Numbered from the stretch's first letter, positions 23,216 to 34,376 are shown. The stretch is DNA of 64,000 nucleotides from Mermis nigrescens (GCA_036768485.1 JAVLUZ010000165.1:2430075-2494074); one strand, 5' to 3'. Notes: a model not told the origin generated them from the sequence alone. A program made the numbers and translations.

Positions 23216-23276
23216 ACGATAGACAAGACAAAAGACTTTTTTCCTCAGCTAAAGTTTCTAATATGGTTCCGCTCAC

Positions 23277-23515
23277 CGATTCTGCTAAAAACACTTTTTC
23301 TGAAGGATTCGATGGCGCTGAGTCCAGAGGGAGCGTTCTAGGGGCTGACAGATATTTATGGAGATAGAGCCCTTCACACTCAAAAAACGTGATAATTTGA
23401 ATGTTCTTAGGGCTCTATCTCCGGACAAATATTCGTCAGCCGTCCTAGGAACGGTTTTTTTCCTGGACTCAGCGTCATCGAATCTATCAGAAAAAAGTAT
23501 TTTTACGAGAATCGG
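23277..23515. repeat. Large palindrome (foldback) of about 240 bp
   Basis: The left arm 'gattctgctaaaaacac...ctgagtcca...gctgacagatatttatgg' pairs with the right arm '...aaatattcgtcagc...tggactcagcgtc...tacgagaatc'. The innermost loop is about 38 bases ('cacactcaaaaaacgtgat...'). It may be the interior of the family C copy starting at 23173. Confidence 0.6.
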
Positions 23516-23727
23516 TAAAAAAAAACTCTTTAGGAAAAAATTTCGGGCAAATAGGTATATACTTGAAGCGACCAAGTTCACTAAGTAAGAGTTTTGAAAA
23601 ATGAGCTTGCTAAGCGAGAGTTGTAAACAAAGAGAAACTTAAAGTTTAAAACATATCACTAAATTATGAAGAGAATTATAAAAGATTTTAAACTGTAAGA
23701 AAATGAAAGAGGTGGGATTTAAGTAAA

Positions 23728-24009
23728 TTAAAACAAATTTAGAGGATATGATGAAACATTATTGTTGAGAATAGGACGATCACGTGCTATGTATAATGAC
23801 TCCTTGATTAAAAGATCAAAAGAGTTGGATGCTCGACTAATAACCTTGAAGCAATCTGATGTATTTAAATGATTGTTATTTGAGATATGTTTGTGAATAA
23901 CAGATAAGCTATCACCCTGAATTGGCTTTCTTGTAGCAAATGAGATGCCAGTATGCTTTGCAATTCTACTCCCAAAATGTCGGCGAGTTTCGCCAATGTA
24001 ACTAGCCAT
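23728..24009 (-). pseudogene. Inverted GIY-YIG fragment of the Penelope-like element
   Basis: A minus-strand frame nearly identical to residues 71-164 of the final plus-strand frame at 27126-27620. It starts at 'MASYIGETRRHFGSRIAKHT' and ends 'NNNVSSYPLNLF'. Differences include 'ATRKPI' for 'ATGKPI' and 'NNNHLNT' for 'SNSNHLDT'. It is part of the inverted terminal copy, not an independent gene. Confidence 0.85.
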
Positions 24010-24230
24010 ACAGCTAGAACACGTATACTTATATACTAAATTTGAGAGTAGCTTAGCAACATCTAGGATGGGTGGAGGTGAGGCGCGGGTTGGAGGGCCT
24101 GGTGAGTTTTAGATCTTAAAAAGTTTTTCTTTATTCTTGCTTTTCTTTTCAAAATTCCTTTAAAACTAAACATATTCACATATTTGAAGAATAAGCGCTG
24201 ATCATGGAGTTGTGTTACTTTTGAGAAAAG

Positions 24231-27200
24231 TTGAGAAGCTTCAAGCTTCGCTATATTACGCTTCAGTTGGATGTTGCATTTCTTAAGGAATGCATTGATA
24301 ATGACTTGCTTCCTAAATTTCTGGCTTTCAAGGTTTCTAATAGGATGCTTAAGCGGTCTAAGTGTTATATAACATGCCAGAGGCTTCTGCTAAATGAGGA
24401 ATTGAAAGGTAAAATCGAAGGCCGAAAGAGTTAAAAGAGATTTGAAGGCACAGATAACCTTGTTTGATTCAAGAGTATCCTGGTTGGATTCTCAGGTATC
24501 ATTAACATACATTAGACGCAATGTGTCTAAATCTCTCAACCATGTTAGACAGTTGCATAGCAAGAAGGTAAGAAACTTGCTTATGCATAAAAGTGTTAAT
24601 AGTATCGATCCTGACAAGGTTGTGGTTAATTTTAGTAACCGAGTTCTGACAGCTCATGAAAAGCTTGTCTTGTCTTATGGTATGAAGTACTCTATTACAC
24701 CTAGGAAGATCGAGTATGGTGATTATTTGCTGCCTTTTGAGAAACTGATGGGTTTCCTCAATAAACAAACTGCCTTTAACTGTAATAATGTAAAAATGCA
24801 AATGATCAAGAATCAATTGCGTGACATTGCTCTTAGCTCATACTTTAATTATGATAAGAAGCAGTGTGATAATTTATCAAAGCATGACTATGAAATCCTC
24901 AGTAATCTGTCAAAAGACAATAAAATCATTGTCCTAAAGGCAGATAAGCGTAACCAAGTTGTAATTTTGAACAAAGATGACTACATTAGGAAGTTGAAGG
25001 ATGTCTTGAATGATATCTCAAAGTTCAAAGTCATTGACTGTAATCCTTGTCAGTTTATACGCTCAGTTGAGAAACGCATATCAGCCCGTATACTGAAGGT
25101 TCATAAGCAGAATGGACTATCTGCTGATGCGTATAAAAGTATAAATCCTGTAGGATGCAGTTATGGCAGGCTATATGGCTTGCCTAAGACCCATAAGAGA
25201 GATGTTCCTCTAAGACCTATCTTGTCAGCCATCAACACTCCAACTTATAAGTTGGCCAAGTATTTTGTCCCGATCCTACAAGACATAAGTACAAATGAAT
25301 ACACTTTATGTGACACTGGTAGTTTCCTGACAAGACTCAAGGCTTTTACATTCAAAAGCCATCATTTTATGGCTAGTCTTGATGTTCAAAGCTTGTTCAC
25401 TAATATTCCACTCAATGAGACCATTGACATATGTATTAGGAAACTATTTGATGATCAGAATGTCATGTTAGTAAATAACATGAATCGTCATCAATTCAAA
25501 CTGCTTCTAGAACTTGCAGTTAAAGAGTGTTACTTTACGTGCAATGGTAAAATCTATCAACAGATAGATGGTGTTGCCAGGCCCGTATCCAGGGGGATAG
25601 GGGGCACGCGCTCCCCCCGAAATTAAATCTGAAGATAATTTTTTCCTTTACTCCCCCTTTGGTATTTTGGTAGAAATTGCAAAAACTTTTCAGGCGCTTC
25701 GCGTCGAACTCATGTTATTAAGCTAATAATGAAGGTAAGTGTTTTGTGTTTATATGATATTTTGTTCACGAAAGTTAAAATAGCTCCGTTGCGCACCTCC
25801 TACTTCATTTCACATTGCTCTTTCTTTTAAGATTGCTTGCTGCCGTAAACTGACAGCTCACATGAAACGCAATCGTCGATTTACAATGGTTGAAATTTGT
25901 TAAGTGAAAACTCACAAAGTTCAGCAGACTGTATGTGTGTGTGTGTTGTGTGTGTGCATGGTCAAGCTTCGCTCAGTCATACTGCATAATATGAACTGAA
26001 AAAGACGCCCGTGAAATAAGCAGCGATGTTGTTATCAATGCATTTAGTGAATCTGGAAAGCGTCGTATTGCCTTACGTTGATTTGCTTATCACATTTTAA
26101 TAAACTTTTTCACTGTTTTTATTATTTTTACTTTTAGTAGAATGGATAGGATTCACTTTTTGTCATGACTAACAAATTAATTAAAAACTACTTATTAACA
26201 AAATTCCAATGGAGAAATCCTAGCTTAGTACTTCTACAGAATAGTGATTTTTATGACGTTATCAAGACATATTAACGCTTGTATCTCCGCCCAAGTGGGA
26301 GCAATACCATCCTAAGCGGGAGCGAAATCGACCTAGGCGGTAGTAATACCACCAACATAAACCTACAAAATTACGAAGTTTGAAAAAATCAATAACCATA
26401 AATCACTACTCTGTAGAAGTGCCTCTGGATGTAGTCAACATTCTATTCATTTATGTTGCCATTTCTTGAAAGAATTTGCGAAATTCATCCTTTGGTCCTC
26501 CCTATGTTTTTTAAAAATTTTGGTAGTGTGTGCCCCCCCCGAAACAAAATCCTGGATACGGGCCTGGGTGTTGCTATGGGTAATCCGCTTAGCCCAGTTC
26601 TTGCCAACATTTTCTTGAGCTATCATGAAACAAAGTGGCTCAGAGACTCTAATATAAAGATCAGACCTCAAGTTTTATGTACGTTATGTTGATGACACAT
26701 TTGTAGTGTTTTCTGACAGAAATCAGCCTACACAGTTCTGTTATTACATGAATCAGCAACATCCTAATATGAAGTTCACATTTGAAACTGAATGTGACAA
26801 GAAATTAAATTTCCTTGATGTTCTTGTTGAAAGGAAGTCCGATGATATTGTGACATCATCATATCAGAAACCTATATTTTCTGGCCTTTATGCCAAATTG
26901 TCTAGCTTCATTCCTTTTGCCTATAAAGTTGGTTTAATAAGGACACTTGTGAGTCGCATTTATATGATCTGTAACTCACATCAGACTTTTGTCTCTGATA
27001 TTGACAAGCTGAAGCAGACTACTGCAAAATGAGTATCCCCTTGGCTTGATTGATAAGGTCATATCCGACTTTATGACAGAGGTTTATAATAAAAGTGATG
27101 AAATAAAAGTTGGGTGTGATAAATTATGCTATTCTCTTTGTTTTGCCTTACACTGGATGTGCATGGCTACAATGTACGCAGCAGAATTCTAAAGCTTATA

Positions 27201-27620
27201 TCTGCATTTTACCCTCAGATTAGAGTAAGGTTTGTTTACAAACCTGTCATGTGTATAAGCCGGTTTTTCAAGAACAAGGATGCTGTACCTGCTAAGCTAC
27301 TCTCAAATTTAGTATATAAGTATACGTGTTCCAGCTGTATGGCTAGTTACATTGGCGAAACTCGCCGACATTTTGGGAGTAGAATTGCAAAACATACTGG
27401 CATCTCATTTGCTACAGGAAAGCCAATTCAGGGTGATAGCTTATCTGCTATTCACAAACATATCTCAAATAGCAATCATTTAGATACATCAGATTGCTTC
27501 AAGGTTATTAGTCGAGCATCCAACTCTTTTGATCTTTTAATCAAGGAGTCATTATACATAGCACGTGATCGTCCTATTCTCAACAATAATGTTTCATCAT
27601 ATCCTCTAAATTTGTTTTAA
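24231..27620 (+). pseudogene. Penelope-like RT/GIY-YIG polyprotein, interrupted
   Basis: Five frame segments: 24231-24434, 24442-25577, 26567-26690, 26700-27030 and 27126-27620. Segment 2 has 'LPKTHKRDVPLRPILSAI' and RT motif A 'ASLDVQSLFTNIPL'. Segment 3 has motif B 'GVAMGNPLSPVLANIF', restored to frame after the MITE. Near 26682 a frame shift passes into the active-site 'RYVDDTFVVFSD' (the Y-x-D-D box). Segment 4 has 'KFTFETECDKKLNFLDVLVE', typical of the PLE thumb region. Segment 5 has a CxxC ('YTCSSC') followed by the GIY-YIG core 'SYIGETRRHFGSR..KHT' and a C-terminal 'FDLLIKESLYIARDRPILN'. At least three frameshifts make it non-functional. Confidence 0.85.
25578..26566 (+). mobile_element. 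Family C hAT-like MITE inserted in the Penelope RT
   Basis: 989 bp, starts CAGGCCCGTATCC and ends GGATACGGGCCTG (perfect 13-bp inverted repeats). It is flanked by a perfect 8-bp duplication GGTGTTGC (25570-25577 and 26567-26574). It splits RT between motif A and motif B. The interior has no transposase. It carries a diverged hairpin ('ggcgcttcgcgtcg', near 25693), a (GT)n run near 25930, and a 'ggtctccgccc..'-type short repeat region near 26285-26350. It is the reference copy for the family. Confidence 0.92.
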
Positions 27621-27786
27621 TTTACTTAAATCCCACCTCTTTCATTTTCTTACAGTTTAAAATCTTTTATAATTCTCTTCATAATTTAATGATATGTTTT
27701 AAACTTTAAGCTTCTCTTTGTTTACAACTCTCGCTTAGCAAGCTCAGGTATATACTTGCCTACAACTCACCAAACTTGCTTATACG

Positions 27787-28290
27787 AACATCTTAGGGCA
27801 CCTGTTTACTTTAGCCCCTATCGAATTTTTTCCATCTTTTTTAACGTTAGGGTATATACAGCATTATGATATATCTATTATTTATATAATCCTTGATTTT
27901 CTTCAGGCTCTACTTACTATGGCTTTAAATTTCGACGTCCATGGCTTTAGAGTTTATGTGGAGAAAGATCTTTAAGCACGATGCTTTTCACCACTTATTG
28001 GACCAAATCCGTACGTTTTACACCGTTTTTTAGGTATTTTTGGTATATGTTGTTTCTGAGACGTGGATGAAATAAATGTTTCCCTTATAACTTCGTTTTT
28101 ATTTCTTATGAGAAGGTGGCTGAGCCGATTGGTAACGTGTTGCGCTGTAGAGCAATAGGTCGGAGGGTCGAAACCTGACGCCTGAAAGTTATTTTCTGTC
28201 TCGGGAAAAGTCGTTTGAAAACCCTGATGTTAAAAAAGATAGAAAAAATTCGATAGAGACTAAAGTAAATAAGTACCCATCTTAGGCTTA
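27787..28290. repeat. Foldback element with inverted ends and a tRNA-like core
   Basis: 'tttactttagcccctatcga' plus 'attttttccatcttttttaacg' at 27798-27846 is the inverse of 28222-28280 ('ttaaaaaagatagaaaaaat', 'tcgatagagactaaagtaaa'). Between the arms of about 60 bp lies the tRNA-like segment at 28112-28186. It starts 40 bases after the Penelope-like element ends. Confidence 0.6.
28112..28186 (+). repeat. tRNA-Tyr-like segment (SINE head or decayed tRNA)
   Basis: 'tggctgagccgattggtaac' fits an A box with D loop. 'ttgcgctgtagagcaa' forms an imperfect anticodon arm whose loop CTGTAGA would present anticodon GTA (Tyr). 'aggtcggagggtcgaaacct' fits variable loop and B box. The acceptor stem pairs poorly, so a functional tRNA is unlikely. 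Both Pol III promoter boxes look recognisable. Confidence 0.5.
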
Positions 28291-28299
28291 GGCTTAGAA
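28282..28299. repeat. Interstitial TTAGGC run
   Basis: 'cttaggcttaggcttag' contains two full TTAGGC units plus a partial one. TTAGGC is the nematode telomere unit. A second short run (inverse) is near 22801 ('taagcctaagcctaa'). Both are short enough to be chance or internal parts of repeats. Confidence 0.4.
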
Positions 28300-28319
28300 A
28301 GTGTATTCACATTGGTGTC

Positions 28320-28428
28320 GGCTGATGGTCTAAGCCTGAGACAATTGGGGCGAAAATTGCGGAGCGAGCGAAGCGAGCGGAGCAATGCCTCAATTGTTCC
28401 TTAGGCTTAGACCATCAGCGGGCATCAA
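28320..28428. repeat. Foldback element with CpG-rich centre
   Basis: 'gatggtctaagcctgagaca' + 'attggggc' pairs with 'gcctcaattgttccttaggc' + 'ttagaccatc'. The centre is 'gcggagcgagcgaagcgagc'. It has the same architecture as 22661-22779 but different arm sequence. Confidence 0.6.
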
Positions 28429-29004
28429 TTTGATATGCGCGGCAAAATTGAGAAAAATCCATATTAGAAAAAAAATTCCATATTTTCTTCAATTTTGAAA
28501 AAAAAATTTTACGCAAAAGCCCCCATTTTTAACATTTCCGCATTAAAGTTCCGACGTTAAAAAAGTGTAAAAACACTGTTTTTGGGAAAATTGAGAAAAA
28601 ACCATATAAGAAAAAATTCCTTTTCACTCTACTCCCCTTTGCTTTTTTAGAAAAAATCGCAAAAAATTTTCGGCGCTTGGCGCCGAATTTCACAATTATA
28701 ATTAGTCTACATAGTAATATTTTTCGTAATAACCTATTTGATTTGATTTGATTCCCAAGCGCGCGGTTTAAACACTCAATTTTTAGTCTTTATGCAACCT
28801 GAAACGTAAGTATTTTGCCGCACTGTCTGCTCGCACAAGTTAAAAAGCAGGCTTTATATTTGCTCAATCAATAAACGCATGTCATTAAAACAATTAAATG
28901 ATTCAAATATTCAACACAGGGTGGTTGCACATGAGCAGATAACAGCAGAAGATCGGTAAGTTTACTGATACTATCACATTATGAGACGCTTTCATGTCCG
29001 CAAG

Positions 29005-29742
29005 CTAAAGCCCGGTTCACACGAGTGCTATCTCCTGCAACTTAATAATAATATAATAATAATATTTATTTTCGTAGAAATTGTTGGTTGCAAGGCATTG
29101 CAGCGGGCGGACTGGACCGAGTTCATTTTTTTATGCCTGAAATCAAGCGCAATTCTCATTAATATTCAGATTGTGCTTGCAGGACACGCATATCAATGAG
29201 GACGACGTTCGCATTTGCATACATGGAGGTGCGCAGTGTGTATTATTATACACATGTCATGTGCATGCTACTTAACGTTAAAAGACAGTATAATCGACAT
29301 TTCTGAAGTGACCTCGATTTAACAAAGTTCTCTGATTATAAAATTTAGAAGGATCATTTTTTAAAATTCAACGTTGGGAATGAAGAATCAAGCTTGTGAA
29401 GTCAGAGACTGGATTAAAAAATGAGTAAATCTGACAGGAGAAATATAGAAATTTCAAGTCTTCAGATATAATTTTATTACCTAAATGCATCCAAGCTTCG
29501 ATTTTAATTCATCATTCAAAAAAATAATATGCTGTTTACAATATAGCTACAGCCTTAGAATCCATTCTGCATGTTTTTAGCAGGTCTACAGCGGTAGTTG
29601 CACCTGATTGCAGTGTTTGGTTGCATTGCAAGATATAGATTTTTGCCGTGTGAGCGGCTGCAATCACTGAAGCCTTGACGTCTGCAACCAAATTGCAGGT
29701 TTCAGGTTGCAGATGATTGTACTCATGTGAACCGGGCTTTAG
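29005..29742. mobile_element. 738-bp element with CTAAAGCCCGGTTCACA inverted ends
   Basis: It starts CTAAAGCCCGGTTCACACG and ends CATGTGAACCGGGCTTTAG, about 20 bp of inverted repeat with one mismatch. The palindromic outermost bases make the target duplication ambiguous. The interior has no transposase frame. It holds subterminal 'ctgcaac/gttgcag' motifs in both orientations, possible binding sites for the mobilising enzyme. Confidence 0.75.
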
Positions 29743-29802
29743 TCTTTCGCGCAATTAAAGCACTGTAGACGTTTGTGCGAAAAGACCAATGCTGGTCGCA
29801 CT

Positions 29803-29926
29803 GGCGTGCGAGCGGACAATGCCGTATTTTGCATCTGTGTCTTCTGTTTTGCACAGGTTTACTGGCGTGCGAGCGGACAATGCCGTATTTTGCATCTGTG
29901 TCTTCTGTTTTGCACAGGTTTTATGT
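29803..29926. repeat. Tandem duplication, 62 bp x 2
   Basis: The unit 'actggcgtgcgagcggacaa' ... 'tcttctgttttgcacaggtt' occurs twice head to tail with essentially no divergence. The duplication is recent or a sequencing/assembly artefact. Confidence 0.8.
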
Positions 29927-30300
29927 AGAAAATTAGATTTGTTCAAGAGGGTTTTCATTGGATTCTTACCATATTCACGGCATCTGGGTTGCAAAATTTA
30001 CGAAGTGTACAGCTCTAGTGGTCGTAAAACGTCTTTTTTAATTCATCCTTTGGTCTTCCCTTACGTTTTTGGAAAATTTGCCCATCCAAAACAAAATCCT
30101 GGATATGGGCCTGCAGGTTGTTAAATATTTCAAAGAAGCTGTGGAAAAATGATTTGGTTAAAAACGAGCCAACATTGATAGATTTATTACTACATAGCAA
30201 TCAAACTTTGAAATTTCTCTGTGCTTGAGTGCAGGCATTTCTATCATTGCAACGTAATTCAAGTTTCTGCTTATATTATGCTTAGGCTCAGGCTTAATAC

Positions 30301-30959
30301 CAGACCCGCATTCAGGATTTTTTTTCGAGGGGCACGACCAAATTTTTTTTAAAACATAAGGGGTACTAAAGGATGGATTAAAGAAGACGTTTTACGACTA
30401 CTGGAGCTGTACAATTTGTAAATTTTGCTACCTAGATACCCTTAATATGGTGAGAATTCAAAGAACACCCCTCTTCCGGAACTGAAGGGTCTGGGGTTGC
30501 GCGCTCAAGTGCTCCCAGCGGGGTCAAGGGCAAAGCCCCGGAAAATTTTGAAAAAACACCTTAAACTGAAATCGTGATGTTAAAACTTTCATAAAATCAG
30601 CCTAATTTTGTTTCTGATATCAGTCTAAAAATAGACAAACTTCACCACTAAAATTTTTTGTCATAGATAAAATTGTCTATCATTCTTCCTTCCTGCACGG
30701 ACCTCATTTTCTGCGTAAAACCTGCGAAAAACAGAAGACACGCAAAATATGCTTTACATTGTTAAAACATTGAATATGTAGTGTTTTAACCGCGCCTTTG
30801 GGGCTAAATATGTAATAATCAATAATTGTGAAATCTGGTGCGAATCACCAAAAATTTTTGCGTTTGCTTAAAAAGCAAAGAGGGAATATAAAGGATGAAA
30901 TCATTCTTTAATTTCATTCGGGGGGCATGTGCCCCTTTTCTCCCCTGGATACGGGCCCG
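30301..30959 (-). mobile_element. Family C hAT-like MITE, 659 bp
   Basis: It starts CAGACCCGCATTCAGGA and ends CCTGGATACGGGCCCG. Its 8-bp flanks are CTTAATAC (30293-30300) and CTTAGTAC (30960-30967), one mismatch. Its interior is inverted relative to the copy ending at 30113. Confidence 0.75.
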
Positions 30960-31040
30960 CTTAGTACCCATATGTAATATGTTTTAGGCTGCTCAGGTCG
31001 ACATCGCTCCTACTTCGGTCTATGTATATGTAACTGTTTT

Positions 31041-31667
31041 CAGGCCCGTATTTGGGTAGGGAAGATTAGGGGCACGTCACGTTCCCCCTTTGAAATGAAA
31101 TTTGAGAATGACTTCTCCCTCAATTACTTTTCAGCAAAAACCGCAAACATTTTCGGGGCTCTGCGCTGAATTCCGCAGTCATTAATTATTGCAATACTTA
31201 GTCCCAAGCGCGCTGCTATAACAATCCATATTTAATCTTTAAACAACCTGAAGCATATTTTGCGCATGTATCTTCTATTTTCCGCAGGTTTTACGCAGGA
31301 AATGAGATCCGTGCAGGAAGCGAGAATGATATAGGACAGAAAATTTTAGTAGAGAAGCTTGGAAATTTTAAATTCTATAATATGGAAATTTTAACGTTAC
31401 GATTGAACTTTATGATGCTTTTTCACAAGACTTTTTTGTAAAATTTTCCGGGGCTCTGCTCTGGTTTGCTGTGGGGGTTGCTTGAACATGCCACCCTAGA
31501 CCCCCCCGCCATATTTAAGGTATATTAGTAGTAAAATTTGCAGAGTGTGCAGCTCTAGTTGTCGTAAAAAGTCTTTTTTTAAATATGTACATTCTTTCGT
31601 CCTCCTTATGTTTTTAAAAAATTTTGGTCGTGCCTCCCCCCAAAACAAAATCCTGGATACGGGCCTG
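31041..31667 (+). mobile_element. Family C element, 627 bp
   Basis: Starts CAGGCCCGTATTTGGG and ends TCCTGGATACGGGCCTG. The interior shares 'gtgcagctctagttgtcgta' with the copies at 28440-30113 and 30301-30959. The flanking 8-mers do not match. Confidence 0.7.
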
Positions 31668-31830
31668 GCTGCTTAGGTCGATGCATATTACAGGTATTCT
31701 ACATTCCGCCGATTTCTGTTCTTATCCCTGAGCTGTCTAATTTTTTCAAGAAAGTTGATATAGAATTCTTATCGTCGATTTCAGCAGATACTTATACGAT
31801 CTTACCCACATATAATTAGTCTATTTTTCC

Positions 31831-31980
31831 ATGGATATCCTTCGTCAAGCGCTCCTCGACTCAAAGACGATTGAATTGGTAAATGACCTGTATAACGGTG
31901 TGGATCATTTATGGTTAAACGAATATCCTGATCTATTATTCAGATGTCTTTATGATCCGGATATGGATCTAGAAGTTTGA
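31831..31980 (+). CDS. Small ORF or first exon, uncertain
   Basis: An ATG in a fair context ('ttttccATGG') opens 49 codons starting 'MDILRQALLDSKTIEL'. A possible donor GTAAAT follows that last residue. Its position, orientation and helical character would suit a first exon of the downstream NOC4 gene, but I cannot align it with confidence. The 3' part is rich in 'gatccggat' motifs and may be repeat. Confidence 0.2.
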   Translation: MDILRQALLDSKTIELVNDLYNGVDHLWLNEYPDLLFRCLYDPDMDLEV

Positions 31981-32138
31981 ATTTTCAATATCCGACCCGA
32001 TCCGGATACGGAAACGACTATTGAGGCATAATCATTTAGTACATCATTTCTGAAAATCGGGCTGCTAATAAGTTATAGTGAATTTAATCAAACAAAACGA
32101 TTTCCACACAGAAACAAGGTAAAGTCGACAGGCGCCAG

Positions 32139-32420
32139 CAGTGGCGGATCTAGACGTTTCCTGGGAGGCGGTACCTCAAATTTTCCAAAAACAGTCGAAA
32201 ATACGTCTAACAATATGCCCTTCACGTGCAAAATAGCGTTTTTCGGCGTTTTACGTTGCATTCTTTTATTTAAAATCGCTTTTAGCGCAACTTTTTCGAA
32301 AAGTTTTTAAAACCATCGAGGATTTTCTTCGAAATAGTCATTAAGTTTGTTAGATTTCAGCAAAAATTTGGCGCGGAGCGCCGAAAAATTTGTAAGATTT
32401 AAGCGAAAGAACGTTTAGAA
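32139..32420 (+). mobile_element. Family H element, left part
   Basis: Starts CAGTGGCGGATCTAG and continues 'tccaaaaacagtcgaaaata', 'tgcaaaatagcgtttttcgg', then a hairpin 'ggcgcggagcgcc' (32370-32382). It shares this order with 42610, 43167, 55822 and 59678. A right end is not identified. Confidence 0.55.
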
Positions 32421-33219
32421 GCTTGAATTACTGCTCGATTTCCTGAATTGTAGTATTTGACGCGAAACGTCAAAAATGTTTTGGAAACTATGCTTGATAG
32501 TGGAAGAAGACTATGCGGAAAAAGCTGTTTCTACCCTTGAAATCATTTAAAAACATACTTTATGGGCAAAAATATGACTTCCAGGCCGGTAAGAAGGTAT
32601 TTATTGTCCAGATTATTCGCGAAATTAGGTAAAACACTAATACATGATAAAATGGCGACTGAACAAACGGACATACACAACACATCATGGAGTGGGATAC
32701 TAGGTATATCATTAAATTTGTAAAATCAGTGTAGACCGACGAACTATACAAACAAAGTGACACAGTCTTGGGGTGTATAGTGTTCAGCGCTTTCATTAAC
32801 ACGCTGAAAGCAGTGACGTAACTATGACTTTCGTAACGGGAGACGGTGCCCAAATTTTTCCCCTAATAGTCGAAAATAGTTCCAAAAATCTGCTATTCAC
32901 GTACTAATATTAACGTTCTTTCCGCCGTTTTATATTGCCTGCTGTTAAGGAAAATCATGTTTGGTGCAAGATTCTCTTCGAAAAATTTGAAAATTTTAGG
33001 CTTAATTTTTGCAAAAAATACTTAAAATTCTTTGATTTTACAGAAAATTTTGCAGAAGCGTCGAAAAGTTTGTGGAATTTGGAATTTAGGCAGAAGAATG
33101 ATCGCAGACTTGAATATCCGATATCTTCCTGAATTTTCGCATTGGTTTATTAAAATAAGCCGATTAAAGCACTTGAAGCGAAGCGAAAACATTTACATAA
33201 TTTATGTTAAAACATATTA

Positions 33220-33370
33220 GAATGAGCTTTAACAGTTGTTTATCATACATGCACACGGTACAATGTTCTGGGAAGAGGTGAACCATGTTTCTTTGGGACG
33301 GGGGTGGGGGTAAATGATTAATCTTAATGGCTTTTTCGGCCACCGACAAAGAAAATTTATTTTTTACAGG
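33220..33370. repeat. Dispersed repeat shared with 59970-60070
   Basis: 'catacatgcacacggtacaa' then 'ttctgggaagaggtgaacc' and 'gtttctttgggacgggg' has a diverged copy at 59973-60040 ('catacatgcactcggtcaaa', 'ttctgggagggttaaacc', 'gtttccttgaggagatg'). Confidence 0.45.
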
Positions 33371-34376
33371 GGTTCCTCAAGGGAAAAATAAAAAATTCTT
33401 GAAGTGCACGTAAAAGACTGCTAAAAAGGTTTCTGTTTGTTTCTAAACTGGTAAACGCAAAATTTTCCAGTGCCAAATTTATTGTGCGTAGATTGAGTTT
33501 TGTCATTCTATGGTTGTCTCTTGTCAGGGTAGAATTGACGAGGGGAGTTCAATATACCCTTTTTCTGCTTTTAAAAATGTTATTTATGATGAAAATGATT
33601 TACGTCGATTACAATGTTTAATTCATTGATGAAAACTTATGTTATTTGGTTCTGTTTATGCAGCTACGATGATTTGTAATGAAAGAGAATATTAGTAAAT
33701 TTTATGAGCATATGCATGATCTTGAGGGTTCAGGAGGGATTTTTTTCACCCCGGAAGAAGTTTATTACCTCTCCCCGGCAAAAATATCTTTCTAGAAGTC
33801 GCGATTTACCATAGAAATCGTAGAAAACGTCCTGGGTAAAGCGTTTTTAGCGATCTTATAGTTCAAAAGTGCAAAGATTTTCTAATTTTTTTGTCACTTC
33901 GCGTCAAACAACAATTTTTCAGTACATTTGTTGAATTTTCTATTGTTTTTTTCGTTTAGGAAGATGATTGAGCATCGTCAGAAAGCAATACAAAATGTTT
34001 TTGACGCATAACTATTTATTCTTTTCGAGCCCAATAAGGCGCTTTTGAAAACATGTTGGCTTCACCCTCAGATTTTCTAAGCACTTGTATTGTAGACAAA
34101 ATTTTCGCTTTTATCAATAGTATTAAGGTTCATTTAGAATTTAAATGACTGAGTAAATTTGAACTAAATTTGATATAAACTTCAACGTTAAATTCCTAAG
34201 TGAGTGATAAAAAATGCATAACAGAATGTGTAGAAAAATATCAACACCTTATCAGAAATAGGCTTAAATAATTGAGACTTCAAATAATTGAGTAGGATTG
34301 AATTCATTCGAATAGTTGAATCTTTCAAGCTCCCCTACGCTTATGCAGGGCAACAATGATAGCGTTCACTTTTTAG

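Larger units (their letters stand above)
23607..27747 (+). mobile_element. Penelope-like retroelement with inverted terminal copies
   Basis: A plus-strand element encoding a reverse transcriptase followed by a GIY-YIG endonuclease, the defining order of endonuclease-bearing Penelope-like elements. It is flanked by inverted repeats of about 450 bp. The segment 23607-24059 is the reverse complement of the element's own 3' end (about 27290-27747), including an inverted GIY-YIG fragment. Partial copies joined head-to-head or tail-to-tail are a known product of Penelope retrotransposition. The coding region is broken by frameshifts and a MITE (25578-26566), so the copy is dead. Confidence 0.85.
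28440..30113 (+). mobile_element. Family C element, decayed, with nested TIR element
   Basis: The right end 'aaaatcctggatatgggcctg' closes at 30113 and matches the family C terminus. Internal blocks match other copies: 'tgcttttttagaaaaaatcgc' with 'cggcgcttggcgccgaattt' near 28670, and 'gtacagctctagtggtcgt' near 30010. A different TIR element (29005-29742) is nested inside. The left end is not clear. Confidence 0.5.
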
